DNA of 64,000 nucleotides from positions 62,001 through 126,000 of the forward strand of contig NZ_FNEX01000018.1 in assembly GCF_900100435.1 (NCBI RefSeq). Reading direction: 5' to 3'. The first letter of the stretch is position 1, and every line of letters begins with the position of its first letter. A model generated the notes under the pieces. The model saw only the letters and a program-made list of their open reading frames with translations, did not search any database and had not been told where the DNA came from. The stretch is from Pedobacter sp. ok626. GTDB taxonomy: Bacteria > Bacteroidota > Bacteroidia > Sphingobacteriales > Sphingobacteriaceae. This document shows positions 16,772 through 25,230 of this stretch, piece after piece. The position numbers and the translations under genes were made by a program.

Positions 16772-17116
16772 ATGATAGAAACAACAACAAACTGGTTTGC
16801 AGCCTGCCGCGTAGAAGATGCGGTAGAGAATGGTGGTGTATGTGTAAAGTGCGGAGATGATCAAATTGCACTATTTTATTTCACGCGCCGGAACGAGTGG
16901 TACGCCACACAAAACCTTTGTCCACACCGTCAGCAAATGGCCCTTAGCCGCGGCATGATTGGCTCTGCAGGAGAAGATCCCAAGATCGCCTGCCCCTTTC
17001 ACAAAAAAACATTTTCACTGGCAACTGGTGAATGCCTGAGCGGAGATGAATGTGCAATACAAACTTATCCAGTAAAAGTAGAGGATGGGTTAGTATACAT
17101 AGGTCTAAACAACTAA
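16772..17116 (+). CDS. nirD: Nitrite reductase small subunit, Rieske-type
   Basis: A 114-residue NirD-family protein that partners NirB. Unlike the enterobacterial small subunit, which has lost its cluster, this one keeps the Rieske [2Fe-2S] ligand pattern: CPHRQQ (Cys-X-His, about 51-53) and CPFHKKTF (Cys-X2-His, about 74-77). It therefore probably carries a cluster. The product has no signal peptide and acts in the cytoplasm. It sits 16 bp after nirB and 33 bp before moeB, consistent with one transcript. Confidence 0.92.
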   Translation: MIETTTNWFAACRVEDAVENGGVCVKCGDDQIALFYFTRRNEWYATQNLCPHRQQMALSRGMIGSAGEDPKIACPFHKKTFSLATGECLSGDECAIQTYPVKVEDGLVYIGLNN

Positions 17117-17149
17117 GCATAAATTGTAGTAATAAAAAAATGCCTGAAC

Positions 17150-18208
17150 ATGAATAAGCAATATTACAAGAGCCATTTAAAATTGGATTTTATAGCCATT
17201 ACCGGTCAGCACATGCTGAACAGGTCGAAGGTTCTTGTAATCGGCGCAGGAGGCCTTGGCTGCCCATGTTTAATGGCCCTGACTGCATCTGGCATAGGCA
17301 ATATTGGTATTGCAGATGGCGATATCATCAGCACCACCAATATTTCAAGACAAACGCTTTTTAATTATACCGACACCGGAAAATCCAAAACAACTGCTGC
17401 AATTCATGCACTCAGCACCAGAAATCCTTATCTACTTTATCATGAACACCGCTTTTTTGTAGATGAAGAAAACATTTTACAACTGATTGAGGCCTACGAT
17501 GTGATTGTGGATGCCACCGATAATTTTGAAGCCCGATATTTAATTAATGATGCCTGTGTAGTCAAGGATAAACCATTGGTTTATGGGGCTATATTTCAAA
17601 CAGAAGGACACTTAACGGTATTCAATTACAAAAACTCAGCTACACTTCGCTGTCTTTTCCCTGAACCGGATCAGGGAGCCTACATCCCCTCTTGTTCAGA
17701 TACCGGTGCTTACATGATTGCGACCAATATCATTGGAACGATGATGGCCAATGAAGTCATTAAAACTATCCTGGGCCAGGAAGATATATTGAGTGGAAAA
17801 CTACTCTCCTATGAAGCCTTAAGCAACCATACAATTCGAACGACCTACTATCCTGATAAGCTTTCGAAAAACATAAGCCACTCCAGATTTAAAGCCCTGC
17901 AAAAACCCATTGAACTGACCGCAGAAGCATTTATGGAAAAAGCACAGGCGACAGATGTAGAACTAATCGACGTAAGAACAACAGCAGAAAGAATCATCCA
18001 GCATATAGGTGGCAAGCATATTCCTTTACCCGAATTGAGCTTAGTCAATTTAACCAGATTTCCATCTACACAGCATTTTTACCTCTATTGCCAGACTGGG
18101 GCAAGAAGCCTCCAAGCCGCAAAATGGCTACGGGCTAAAGGCTACAAAAATGCCTTCAGTCTAAAAAATGGCATCACAAATTTTAATTATCAATTTCAAA
18201 ACTCCTAA
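17150..18208 (+). CDS. moeB: Molybdopterin-synthase adenylyltransferase with C-terminal rhodanese domain
   Basis: A 352-residue ThiF/MoeB-family E1-like enzyme that would adenylate the MoaD C-terminus, fused to a sulfurtransferase. N-terminal Rossmann motif VLVIGAGGLGCPCL (about 25-38), ISTTNISRQ (arginine finger, about 62-70) and VDATDNFEARYLIND are conserved. The rhodanese domain (about 250-352) keeps the active Cys in YCQTGARS (about 319). The zinc-binding CxxC pairs of typical MoeB proteins are not intact: the first reads TLRC and the second is absent. It spans the space between nirD and moaCB, with only 3 bp before the next start. Confidence 0.9.
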   Translation: MNKQYYKSHLKLDFIAITGQHMLNRSKVLVIGAGGLGCPCLMALTASGIGNIGIADGDIISTTNISRQTLFNYTDTGKSKTTAAIHALSTRNPYLLYHEHRFFVDEENILQLIEAYDVIVDATDNFEARYLINDACVVKDKPLVYGAIFQTEGHLTVFNYKNSATLRCLFPEPDQGAYIPSCSDTGAYMIATNIIGTMMANEVIKTILGQEDILSGKLLSYEALSNHTIRTTYYPDKLSKNISHSRFKALQKPIELTAEAFMEKAQATDVELIDVRTTAERIIQHIGGKHIPLPELSLVNLTRFPSTQHFYLYCQTGARSLQAAKWLRAKGYKNAFSLKNGITNFNYQFQNS

Positions 18209-18211
18209 CGA

Positions 18212-19126
18212 ATGCGCGATATCACCAGCAAACAAATTACATTAAGAACAGCAAAAGCTGTAGCGGTGATTTATTGCACAAAGGAAACCCTCGCGCTCAT
18301 CAAAAACAATGAACTGCCTAAAGGTAATCTTTTTGATGTAGCCAGAGCAGCGGGATTTTTAGGGGCCAAACTTACTCCACAACTCCTTCCACATTGCCAT
18401 CCTGTAACCATAGACGGCATGGACATTAGTTTTGAGATCAATGAAACAGAAAGACCGGGCATTACCATCAGTGGAAATGCAAAATCTATAGGAAGAACAG
18501 GCATAGAAATGGAAATGCTGACAGCAGTTTCTATAGCGGCTTTAGAAATCTACGATATGCTTAAACCCGTTGACACCACATTAGAGATAGGCGGCATCAA
18601 GCTTTTACAAAAAACAGGCGGTAAAAGCGACCGTAAAAAATACTTTTCAACCCCTCCTACCTGCGCAATTTTAGTCTGCTCAGACTCGACTGCAGCAGGG
18701 AAGCGTGAAGACAAAAGTGGGTTGATGATCAAACAAATGCTGGAACAGGTAAATGCAAATGTTGTGGCTTATGAAATCGTAGCAGACGACAAAGCGTTGA
18801 TTCAGCAACAATTACTCAAATGGGTTGCAGAAGATGTTCATTTTATATTTACCACCGGCGGAACCGGATTAGGACCACGCGACAATACCGTTACCGCAGT
18901 TAGCGAAATACTGGAGCGTGATGCAGATGGAATTACCGAAGCCATGCGCAATTTTGGACAAATGCGTACACCTATGGCCATGATGAGCCGAGCTGTTGCA
19001 GGATCCATTTCACACACTTTAATACTCACCCTCCCAGGCAGTACCGATGGTGCCAAAGAATCCTTAGAAGCAGTGTTACCGGGTATATTCCATGCCCGAA
19101 AAATGATGAAGGGAGGTGGACATTAG
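18212..19126 (+). CDS. moaCB: MoaC-MoaB fusion, molybdenum cofactor biosynthesis
   Basis: A 304-residue bifunctional protein. Residues ~1-140 are MoaC, cyclic pyranopterin monophosphate synthase: LLPHCHPVTIDGMDISFE (about 65-82) and GRTGIEMEMLTAVSIAAL (about 92-109) are the active-site blocks. Residues ~148-304 are a MoaB/MogA-type molybdopterin adenylyltransferase domain: FTTGGTGLGPRDNTVTAV (about 211-228) and LTLPGSTDGAKESLEAVLPG. Such fusions are known in Bacteroidota and join the first and a late step of the pathway. It starts 3 bp after moeB and ends 2 bp before moeA. Confidence 0.93.
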   Translation: MRDITSKQITLRTAKAVAVIYCTKETLALIKNNELPKGNLFDVARAAGFLGAKLTPQLLPHCHPVTIDGMDISFEINETERPGITISGNAKSIGRTGIEMEMLTAVSIAALEIYDMLKPVDTTLEIGGIKLLQKTGGKSDRKKYFSTPPTCAILVCSDSTAAGKREDKSGLMIKQMLEQVNANVVAYEIVADDKALIQQQLLKWVAEDVHFIFTTGGTGLGPRDNTVTAVSEILERDADGITEAMRNFGQMRTPMAMMSRAVAGSISHTLILTLPGSTDGAKESLEAVLPGIFHARKMMKGGGH

Positions 19127-19128
19127 CT

Positions 19129-20325
19129 ATGAAAACTTTTGAAGAAGCTATTGCAATCATTTCAGCCATATCCAGTCCTTTTGATGTGGAAACTATTAGT
19201 CTTGAAGAAGCCAATGGTAAGATACTGGCAGAAAACATTTACGCAGATCGGGATTATCCACCTTTTAACCGAGCAGCAATGGATGGGTACGCGATCATGC
19301 AAAACGACTGGGAAAAAGGCATCAGAAAATATAGCGTTATAGATACCATCTTTACTGGTCAGGCAGCCAAGTACCCTTTAGTTTCAGGGGCATGTTATAA
19401 AATAATGACAGGTGCAGCAACCCCAAAACTGGCAGACCTGATTATCCGCAGAGAAGATGCTGAAGAGCTTGAAGACAAGGTTCTATTACACGCTGATACA
19501 ATTAAAACCTATCAAAACATTGCCCGACAAGGAGAAGATACCCTCAGCGGAACTTTACTTCTATCTGCTCCGCTAAGATGCACACCGCAAATCATTAGTT
19601 TACTAGCGACGGTAGGCAAGGCCAGATTACAGGTTTACAAATCACCTAGTATAGCCATAGTAACAACTGGAGATGAAGTGGTTAGTCCCGCTACCCAACT
19701 GAACCCTTTTCAGATTCGCAACAGCAACCAATACCTTTTAAAATCCTTACTTGAACAATGGAAAATCCTTCCCGTTTTATGCGAACATGTAAGTGACGAT
19801 AAAGATAAACTAACTACCATTTTAACAGCTGCACTGGAAGCCGATTTAGTCATCATTAACGGAGCTGTTTCTGCGGGTGACGCCGATCATGTACCTGCAG
19901 TACTTAAAGAACTAGGGCTTAAAACACTGTTTCATAAGGTTAGCATCCGTCCGGGCAAACCTTTACTTGTAGGCAAAGCAGACAGCGGAACTGTCGTTTT
20001 TGCACTACCAGGCAACCCACTCTCCTGCCTTACCACGTTTACCATATTTGTTGAACACTACCTATATCGCAGCTTTGGATTCGAAAACAGACCTTTTCAA
20101 AGGATACCTCTTTTAGAAAGCAGAACTAAAAAACACCCTTTAACTGAATTTTTCCCTGTAAGCACAGGACATTCGGGCGGACTAAACCTCTTGCCCTTTA
20201 ACGGATCAGGCGATGTCACGGCCGCTATCAATGCGAATGGCCTTGCAATGCAACCAGCCGTTTCGGCACAACTAAATGAAAACGACGTAATCAATTTTTA
20301 TCCATTTAACAACTATATCAAATAA
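19129..20325 (+). CDS. moeA: Molybdopterin molybdenumtransferase
   Basis: This 398-residue enzyme inserts molybdate into adenylated molybdopterin. Signatures are FNRAAMDGYAI (about 45-55), KIMTGAATPKLADLIIRRED, the MPT-binding-fold motif VTTGDEVV (about 182), INGAVSAGDADHVPAVLKEL (in place of the more common SGGVSVGD) and VSIRPGKPLLVGK with FALPGNPLSCLTTF. The length is usual. It is cytoplasmic and works after the MoaB/MogA domain encoded immediately upstream. A 61-bp gap separates it from narK. Confidence 0.94.
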   Translation: MKTFEEAIAIISAISSPFDVETISLEEANGKILAENIYADRDYPPFNRAAMDGYAIMQNDWEKGIRKYSVIDTIFTGQAAKYPLVSGACYKIMTGAATPKLADLIIRREDAEELEDKVLLHADTIKTYQNIARQGEDTLSGTLLLSAPLRCTPQIISLLATVGKARLQVYKSPSIAIVTTGDEVVSPATQLNPFQIRNSNQYLLKSLLEQWKILPVLCEHVSDDKDKLTTILTAALEADLVIINGAVSAGDADHVPAVLKELGLKTLFHKVSIRPGKPLLVGKADSGTVVFALPGNPLSCLTTFTIFVEHYLYRSFGFENRPFQRIPLLESRTKKHPLTEFFPVSTGHSGGLNLLPFNGSGDVTAAINANGLAMQPAVSAQLNENDVINFYPFNNYIK

Positions 20326-20386
20326 CCATTATAAGTAAAAACCGGCGCCATAATCAATCATTTTAGAAACTTAAACCTAAACCAAC

Positions 20387-21697
20387 ATGACTGCTGACTT
20401 TAAACCACTAAGTAAACTAAACATTTTTTCAGCCAAAGGCATTCAAATGCGGACCTTTCACATCACATGGGTCACCTTTTTCTTTTGTTTCTTTGGTTGG
20501 TTTGGAGTTGCCCCATTAATGCCACTCATCAGAGAGCAGCTGCATTTAAGTAAAGACCAGATCGGGAACATTATCATCGCCTCCGTTTCTGCGACAATTA
20601 TTGCCCGTTTAATTATAGGAAAGCTCTGCGATACCTTGGGTCCCCGGTTGTCCTACACCATACTACTTGCTGTAGGTTCTATCCCTGTAATGTGTATTGG
20701 ATTAAGCAATAGCTACGAAAGTTTTTTATTGTTTCGCTTCGTCATAGGGATTATTGGTGCTTCATTTGTGATCACCCAATTCCATACATCGATGATGTTT
20801 GCACCCAATGTAGTGGGCACAGCCAATGCAGTAACCGGGGGCTGGGGCAACCTGGGTGGAGGAGTCACCAATTTAATTATGCCACTTATTGCAGCTGGTT
20901 TTGCAGGCTTAGGCTTTGTGAGTCATGGCGACTCCTGGCGCCTGGCTATGGTTGTTCCTGGTGTAATCCTGTTGATTATGGCCTTCATTTATTATAAATA
21001 CACTAAAGATACTCCTGCTGGAAATTTCAAGGACCTGGAAGTCTCAAATGTCAAAACAACTAAAAAGAGTTCTTTTGTCGAGGCACTAAAGGACTACCGC
21101 ACCTGGGTACTCGCACTTGCCTACGCAGCTTGTTTTGGAATTGAAATCACAGTAGACAATGTTGCAGCCACCTTTTTTACGGATCAGTTTGGGGCATCTA
21201 TGATCATGGCCGGTGCGATGGCCAGCATATTTGGCGGCATGAACATTTTTGCAAGAGCACTTGGGGGCTATGTGAGCGATAAAGTAGGTAAATCTTACGG
21301 TTTGCGCGGAAAGGGATTACTACTTGGTGCATTATTGCTATTAGAAGGCATAGGAATTAGCCTTTTTGCCCAGTCGCACACCCTGGGTATGGCCATTGCA
21401 GCCATGTTGTTTTTTGCACTTTTCCTTAAAATGGCCAATGGCGGAACTTATGGCATCGTCCCTTTTATCAATAAAAATTCAATTGGAACCGTAAGCGGCA
21501 TTGTGGGTGCTGGCGGAAACATTGGCGCAATGCTGGTAGGTTTCCTCTTCAAATCAGAACACCTAACCTACGCAGATGCCTTTCATTACATCGGTATTGG
21601 CGTAGCGATCATCGGCCTACTTGTATTTATTACAAAATTCCAAATCAAAGGGGTTGAAAAGACCGAAACGGTAAATCCTGAACTTCTACAAGCTTAA
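20387..21697 (+). CDS. narK: Nitrate/nitrite transporter, MFS NarK/NasA family
   Basis: A 436-residue 12-helix MFS permease of the nitrate/nitrite porter family. The two diagnostic glycine-rich signatures are present: GGWGNLGGGVTNLIMP (about 146-161) and GIVGAGGNIGAMLVGFLF (about 371-388). The MFS loop GKLCDTLGPRLSY is also clear. It imports nitrate (and possibly exports nitrite) across the inner membrane, replacing the ABC-type NrtABCD systems; no such ABC genes are in this window. It is placed directly before the nitrate reductase gene, 16 bp apart. Confidence 0.94.
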   Translation: MTADFKPLSKLNIFSAKGIQMRTFHITWVTFFFCFFGWFGVAPLMPLIREQLHLSKDQIGNIIIASVSATIIARLIIGKLCDTLGPRLSYTILLAVGSIPVMCIGLSNSYESFLLFRFVIGIIGASFVITQFHTSMMFAPNVVGTANAVTGGWGNLGGGVTNLIMPLIAAGFAGLGFVSHGDSWRLAMVVPGVILLIMAFIYYKYTKDTPAGNFKDLEVSNVKTTKKSSFVEALKDYRTWVLALAYAACFGIEITVDNVAATFFTDQFGASMIMAGAMASIFGGMNIFARALGGYVSDKVGKSYGLRGKGLLLGALLLLEGIGISLFAQSHTLGMAIAAMLFFALFLKMANGGTYGIVPFINKNSIGTVSGIVGAGGNIGAMLVGFLFKSEHLTYADAFHYIGIGVAIIGLLVFITKFQIKGVEKTETVNPELLQA

Positions 21698-21713
21698 CAT
21701 TAATCATCAGCTT

Positions 21714-24700
21714 ATGCCAGTGCACAGAAATAAGACATACACCAGTACCTGCTGTTATTGCGGGGTGGGCTGTGGCGTAAAAATCACACTGGATAAAAAT
21801 AAAAATATAGCTGTTGAAGGCGATAAAGATCACCCGGTTAACCATGGCATGCTTTGTAGCAAGGGACTTAATCTACAATATACAGTTAACGACAAAAGCG
21901 ACCGACTGCTGTATCCCCAAATGAGATACAGCAAAAGCATGCCATTACAAAGAGTAAGCTGGGATGATGCATTGAACCGTACAGCAGCTGTTTTTAAGAC
22001 ATTTATAGATAAATACGGGCCTGACTCTGTCGCGTTTTACGCATCAGGTCAGTGCCTTACCGAAGAGTATTACGTCATCAACAAACTCATAAAAGGCTTT
22101 ATTGGCAGCAACAACATAGACACCAATTCCCGACTATGCATGAGTAGTGCCGTTACGGCCTACAAAATGGCCTTAGGAGAGGATAGCGTACCAATTTGTT
22201 ATGACGATATTGAATTGGCGGATTGCTTTTTCGTTACAGGAGCCAATCCGGCATGGTGCCACCCTATTCTTTGGCGCCGTGTAGAAGCCCACAAAGCTGC
22301 CCATCCAGAAGTAAAATTGATTATTGTGGATCCAAGGGTAACAGACTCCTGCGGACTGGCTGACCTACACCTTCAGATTAACCCTGGAACGGACGTTACC
22401 CTTAACCATGCCATCGGAAGGGCACTTATTGAACGAAACTATATTGATAAAAGCTTTATTGACCAACGCACAGAAGGTTTTGAAACTTATCAAAAAAAGG
22501 TGTTTGAAAGAACATTAAAAGAATCGGCGGCAATATGCGGGGTTACCGTAGCTGAAATAGAGCTTGCGGCCAGCTACATCGGCAATGCCAAAGGGTTTTT
22601 AACCATGTGGACCATGGGATTGAACCAAAGTTCTATTGGTGTAAATAAGAACCTGAGCCTGATTAACCTAAATCTGATCACAGGTCATATTGGCAAGCCC
22701 GGGTCTGGCCCATTTTCGCTAACCGGACAACCCAATGCCATGGGCGGCCGGGAAGTTGGCGGTTTAGCAAACCTGTTGCCAGCACACCGCGACTTACTGA
22801 ATGAAACCCATCGCAAAGAGGTACAACAATTTTGGGGCGGCACAACCATTTCCGGTAAAACCGGACTTACTGCAACTGAAATGTTTGAAGCCCTAAATGA
22901 TGGGCGACTAAAAGCGATATGGATTCTTTGTACAAATCCTATAACCAGTTTACCCAATGCCCGTTTTGCAGAGCAAGCCTTAAAAAAGGCAAAATTTGTA
23001 GTGGTTCAAGAAATCACAGATAAAGCCGAAACGCTAGCCTATGCTGACGTGATTTTACCCGCCGCAGCATGGACAGAAAAGGAAGGCACTATGACGAACT
23101 CTGAAAGGAGAATCAGTCACCTTCAAAAAGTAATCGATCCTCCTGGTGAAGCTTTACCTGACGCAGAGATCATCTGTCGCTTTGCGACAAAAATGGGTTA
23201 TAAAGGTTTTGCCTATAAGTGTACGGAGGACATATATAAAGAGCACACAAAACTTACTTCTAAATCCAGCATCAATATAAATGGATTGGACTACAAACAG
23301 ATTGATGATTGCAAAACTGTGCAATGGCCATACAATAAAAAAACAGAAAGCGGAACAAAACGATTATTTACCAACCATTTATTCCATACCCCCTCTAAAA
23401 AAGCAATTATACATAGTCCTTCGGACGAACTGAAAAGTGAATTACCGGATGAAGATTTCCCTTTTATTTTAACTACAGGAAGGGTTCGAGACCAGTGGCA
23501 CACCATGTCGAAAACCGGAAAAGTAAGCAAATTAAAACAGCACATTAAACATGCTTTTCTGGAAATCCATCCTATTGATGCGGCATTGCTGAACATTTCA
23601 GACAATCAAGTATTGGTAGTTAGATCCAGACGCGGCGAAGTACAGGTAAAATCTAAGGTATCTGCTACGATAAAGCAAGGCGTTGTGTTTCTTCCGATGC
23701 ATTGGGGCAAAATTTTAGGTAGCGACCTGAACCGCGCCAACAACATCACCAGCACTATTATAGACCCCATCTCGAAAGAACCTGATTTTAAATATTGTGC
23801 GGTTAGTGTAGAAAAATACAAAAAGGATTTCCAGCGGATTGTGGTTATTGGCGCCGGTGCCGGTGCACATGGTTTTGTGAGATCGTATAGAGAGATCAAT
23901 AAAGCCGATCAGATTACGATTTTCAGCAAGGAAAACCTTCCATTTTATAACCGGGTAATGCTTCCTGATTACATCAGTGGGACTCAAAAATGGGAACAAC
24001 TGGTAAAGATGAAAGATGAAGAAGAACCGGAATATAACATCCGACATTTAAGGGGCATTGGGATTGAGAAAATTGACAGGGAGAAAAAATATGTAACAGA
24101 CGTTACCGGTCGAAAAACGCCTTATGACATTTTAGTTATGGCTACAGGCAGTCGGGCAACCTTACCGAAAAACGCCCCTTCATTACCAGGCATTTTCACC
24201 ATGCGAAATCGTAGTGACGCAGATGGTTTTAAAAAGCACATTCCTAAAAATGGCCACGTGGTTATTGTTGGCGGTGGCTTGCTTGGCTTAGAAATGGCTG
24301 CATCCTTACGGGAGATTGGTATGCGTATTACGATTGTACAACGGGTATCCAGGTTTCTGAACCGGCAACTGGACCCATTGGGCAGCCAGCTTTTACATGA
24401 AGAAATGGTAGATCAGGGTTGCGACATTTACTACAATGACGAAGTACAGCTTTATTACGGTCGCTCCAAACTATCTGGAATTGAATTAAAAAGTGGGAGA
24501 CGCATCAACTGCGATGCAGTAATACTAGCCATTGGGACTACGCCAAATATTGAGCTGGCCCGAGAATGCGGATTGGATTGTAAACGTGGGGTATTGGTAA
24601 ATGAACGTTTACAGACCAGTGATCCATCTGTATATGCCATTGGTGAGATCGCAGAATTTGACGGCACCTTATATGGAATCACCGCAGCCGCAGAACAACA

Positions 24701-25229
24701 AGCTGAGGTAGTAGCCAAGTTTCACAACGGCGACATTAGTACTTATTACCAGGGCAGTCTGTTCATGAACATTATAAAAATCCATGGTTTTGATCTTTGC
24801 AGCATTGGCCTTTCTGAGTGTCCGGATTCTGTAAACTATGAAGAGATTGTATTTATTGACAAAGCCAAACGGTACTATAAAAAATGTATCATCCATCAGG
24901 ACAAACTGGTAGGCACCATCTTAATAGGCGACAAAAGTGAATTTCTTGAATTCAGGGATTTGATAGCCAATAAAACAGAGCTCAGCGACAAAAGACTGCA
25001 TTTGCTTAGAAGCGGCAAAAAAACAGAACCTGTGAGCGGTAAACTGGTATGCAGTTGCAATAATGTCGGCGTAGGCAACCTGGAAAAGAAAATCGCATCA
25101 GGCTGCACAGACCTTGCACAGCTTTGCGAATCAACGGGGGCAGGAATGGGCTGCGGCTCATGCAGGCCGGAAGTTAAGCTAATTCTTCAGGAAGCATTAC
25201 AAAACAACCCCTTAGAAAAAACACTTTAG
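21714..25229 (+). CDS. Assimilatory nitrate reductase fused to FAD/[2Fe-2S] reductase
   Basis: A 1171-residue protein joining two usually separate subunits. The N-terminal ~690 residues are a molybdopterin nitrate reductase (NasC/NarB type) with the 4Fe-4S motif CCYCGVGCGVK (about 13-23) plus GMLCSKG (about 45-51), and a molybdopterin-binding core with TMGLNQSSIGV and TGQPNAMGGREVGG. From ~703 a NirB/NasB-like FAD/NAD(P) reductase follows (VVIGAGAGAHGF; VVIVGGGLLGLEMAASLREI near 850). The C-terminus is a BFD-type [2Fe-2S] domain, LVCSCNNVGVGN (about 1110) with TGAGMGCGSCRPEV. This could carry electrons from NAD(P)H straight to nitrate in one chain. No signal peptide, so cytoplasmic. The next gene starts 1 bp after its stop. 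Confidence 0.93.
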   Translation: MPVHRNKTYTSTCCYCGVGCGVKITLDKNKNIAVEGDKDHPVNHGMLCSKGLNLQYTVNDKSDRLLYPQMRYSKSMPLQRVSWDDALNRTAAVFKTFIDKYGPDSVAFYASGQCLTEEYYVINKLIKGFIGSNNIDTNSRLCMSSAVTAYKMALGEDSVPICYDDIELADCFFVTGANPAWCHPILWRRVEAHKAAHPEVKLIIVDPRVTDSCGLADLHLQINPGTDVTLNHAIGRALIERNYIDKSFIDQRTEGFETYQKKVFERTLKESAAICGVTVAEIELAASYIGNAKGFLTMWTMGLNQSSIGVNKNLSLINLNLITGHIGKPGSGPFSLTGQPNAMGGREVGGLANLLPAHRDLLNETHRKEVQQFWGGTTISGKTGLTATEMFEALNDGRLKAIWILCTNPITSLPNARFAEQALKKAKFVVVQEITDKAETLAYADVILPAAAWTEKEGTMTNSERRISHLQKVIDPPGEALPDAEIICRFATKMGYKGFAYKCTEDIYKEHTKLTSKSSININGLDYKQIDDCKTVQWPYNKKTESGTKRLFTNHLFHTPSKKAIIHSPSDELKSELPDEDFPFILTTGRVRDQWHTMSKTGKVSKLKQHIKHAFLEIHPIDAALLNISDNQVLVVRSRRGEVQVKSKVSATIKQGVVFLPMHWGKILGSDLNRANNITSTIIDPISKEPDFKYCAVSVEKYKKDFQRIVVIGAGAGAHGFVRSYREINKADQITIFSKENLPFYNRVMLPDYISGTQKWEQLVKMKDEEEPEYNIRHLRGIGIEKIDREKKYVTDVTGRKTPYDILVMATGSRATLPKNAPSLPGIFTMRNRSDADGFKKHIPKNGHVVIVGGGLLGLEMAASLREIGMRITIVQRVSRFLNRQLDPLGSQLLHEEMVDQGCDIYYNDEVQLYYGRSKLSGIELKSGRRINCDAVILAIGTTPNIELARECGLDCKRGVLVNERLQTSDPSVYAIGEIAEFDGTLYGITAAAEQQAEVVAKFHNGDISTYYQGSLFMNIIKIHGFDLCSIGLSECPDSVNYEEIVFIDKAKRYYKKCIIHQDKLVGTILIGDKSEFLEFRDLIANKTELSDKRLHLLRSGKKTEPVSGKLVCSCNNVGVGNLEKKIASGCTDLAQLCESTGAGMGCGSCRPEVKLILQEALQNNPLEKTL

Positions 25230-25230
25230 T

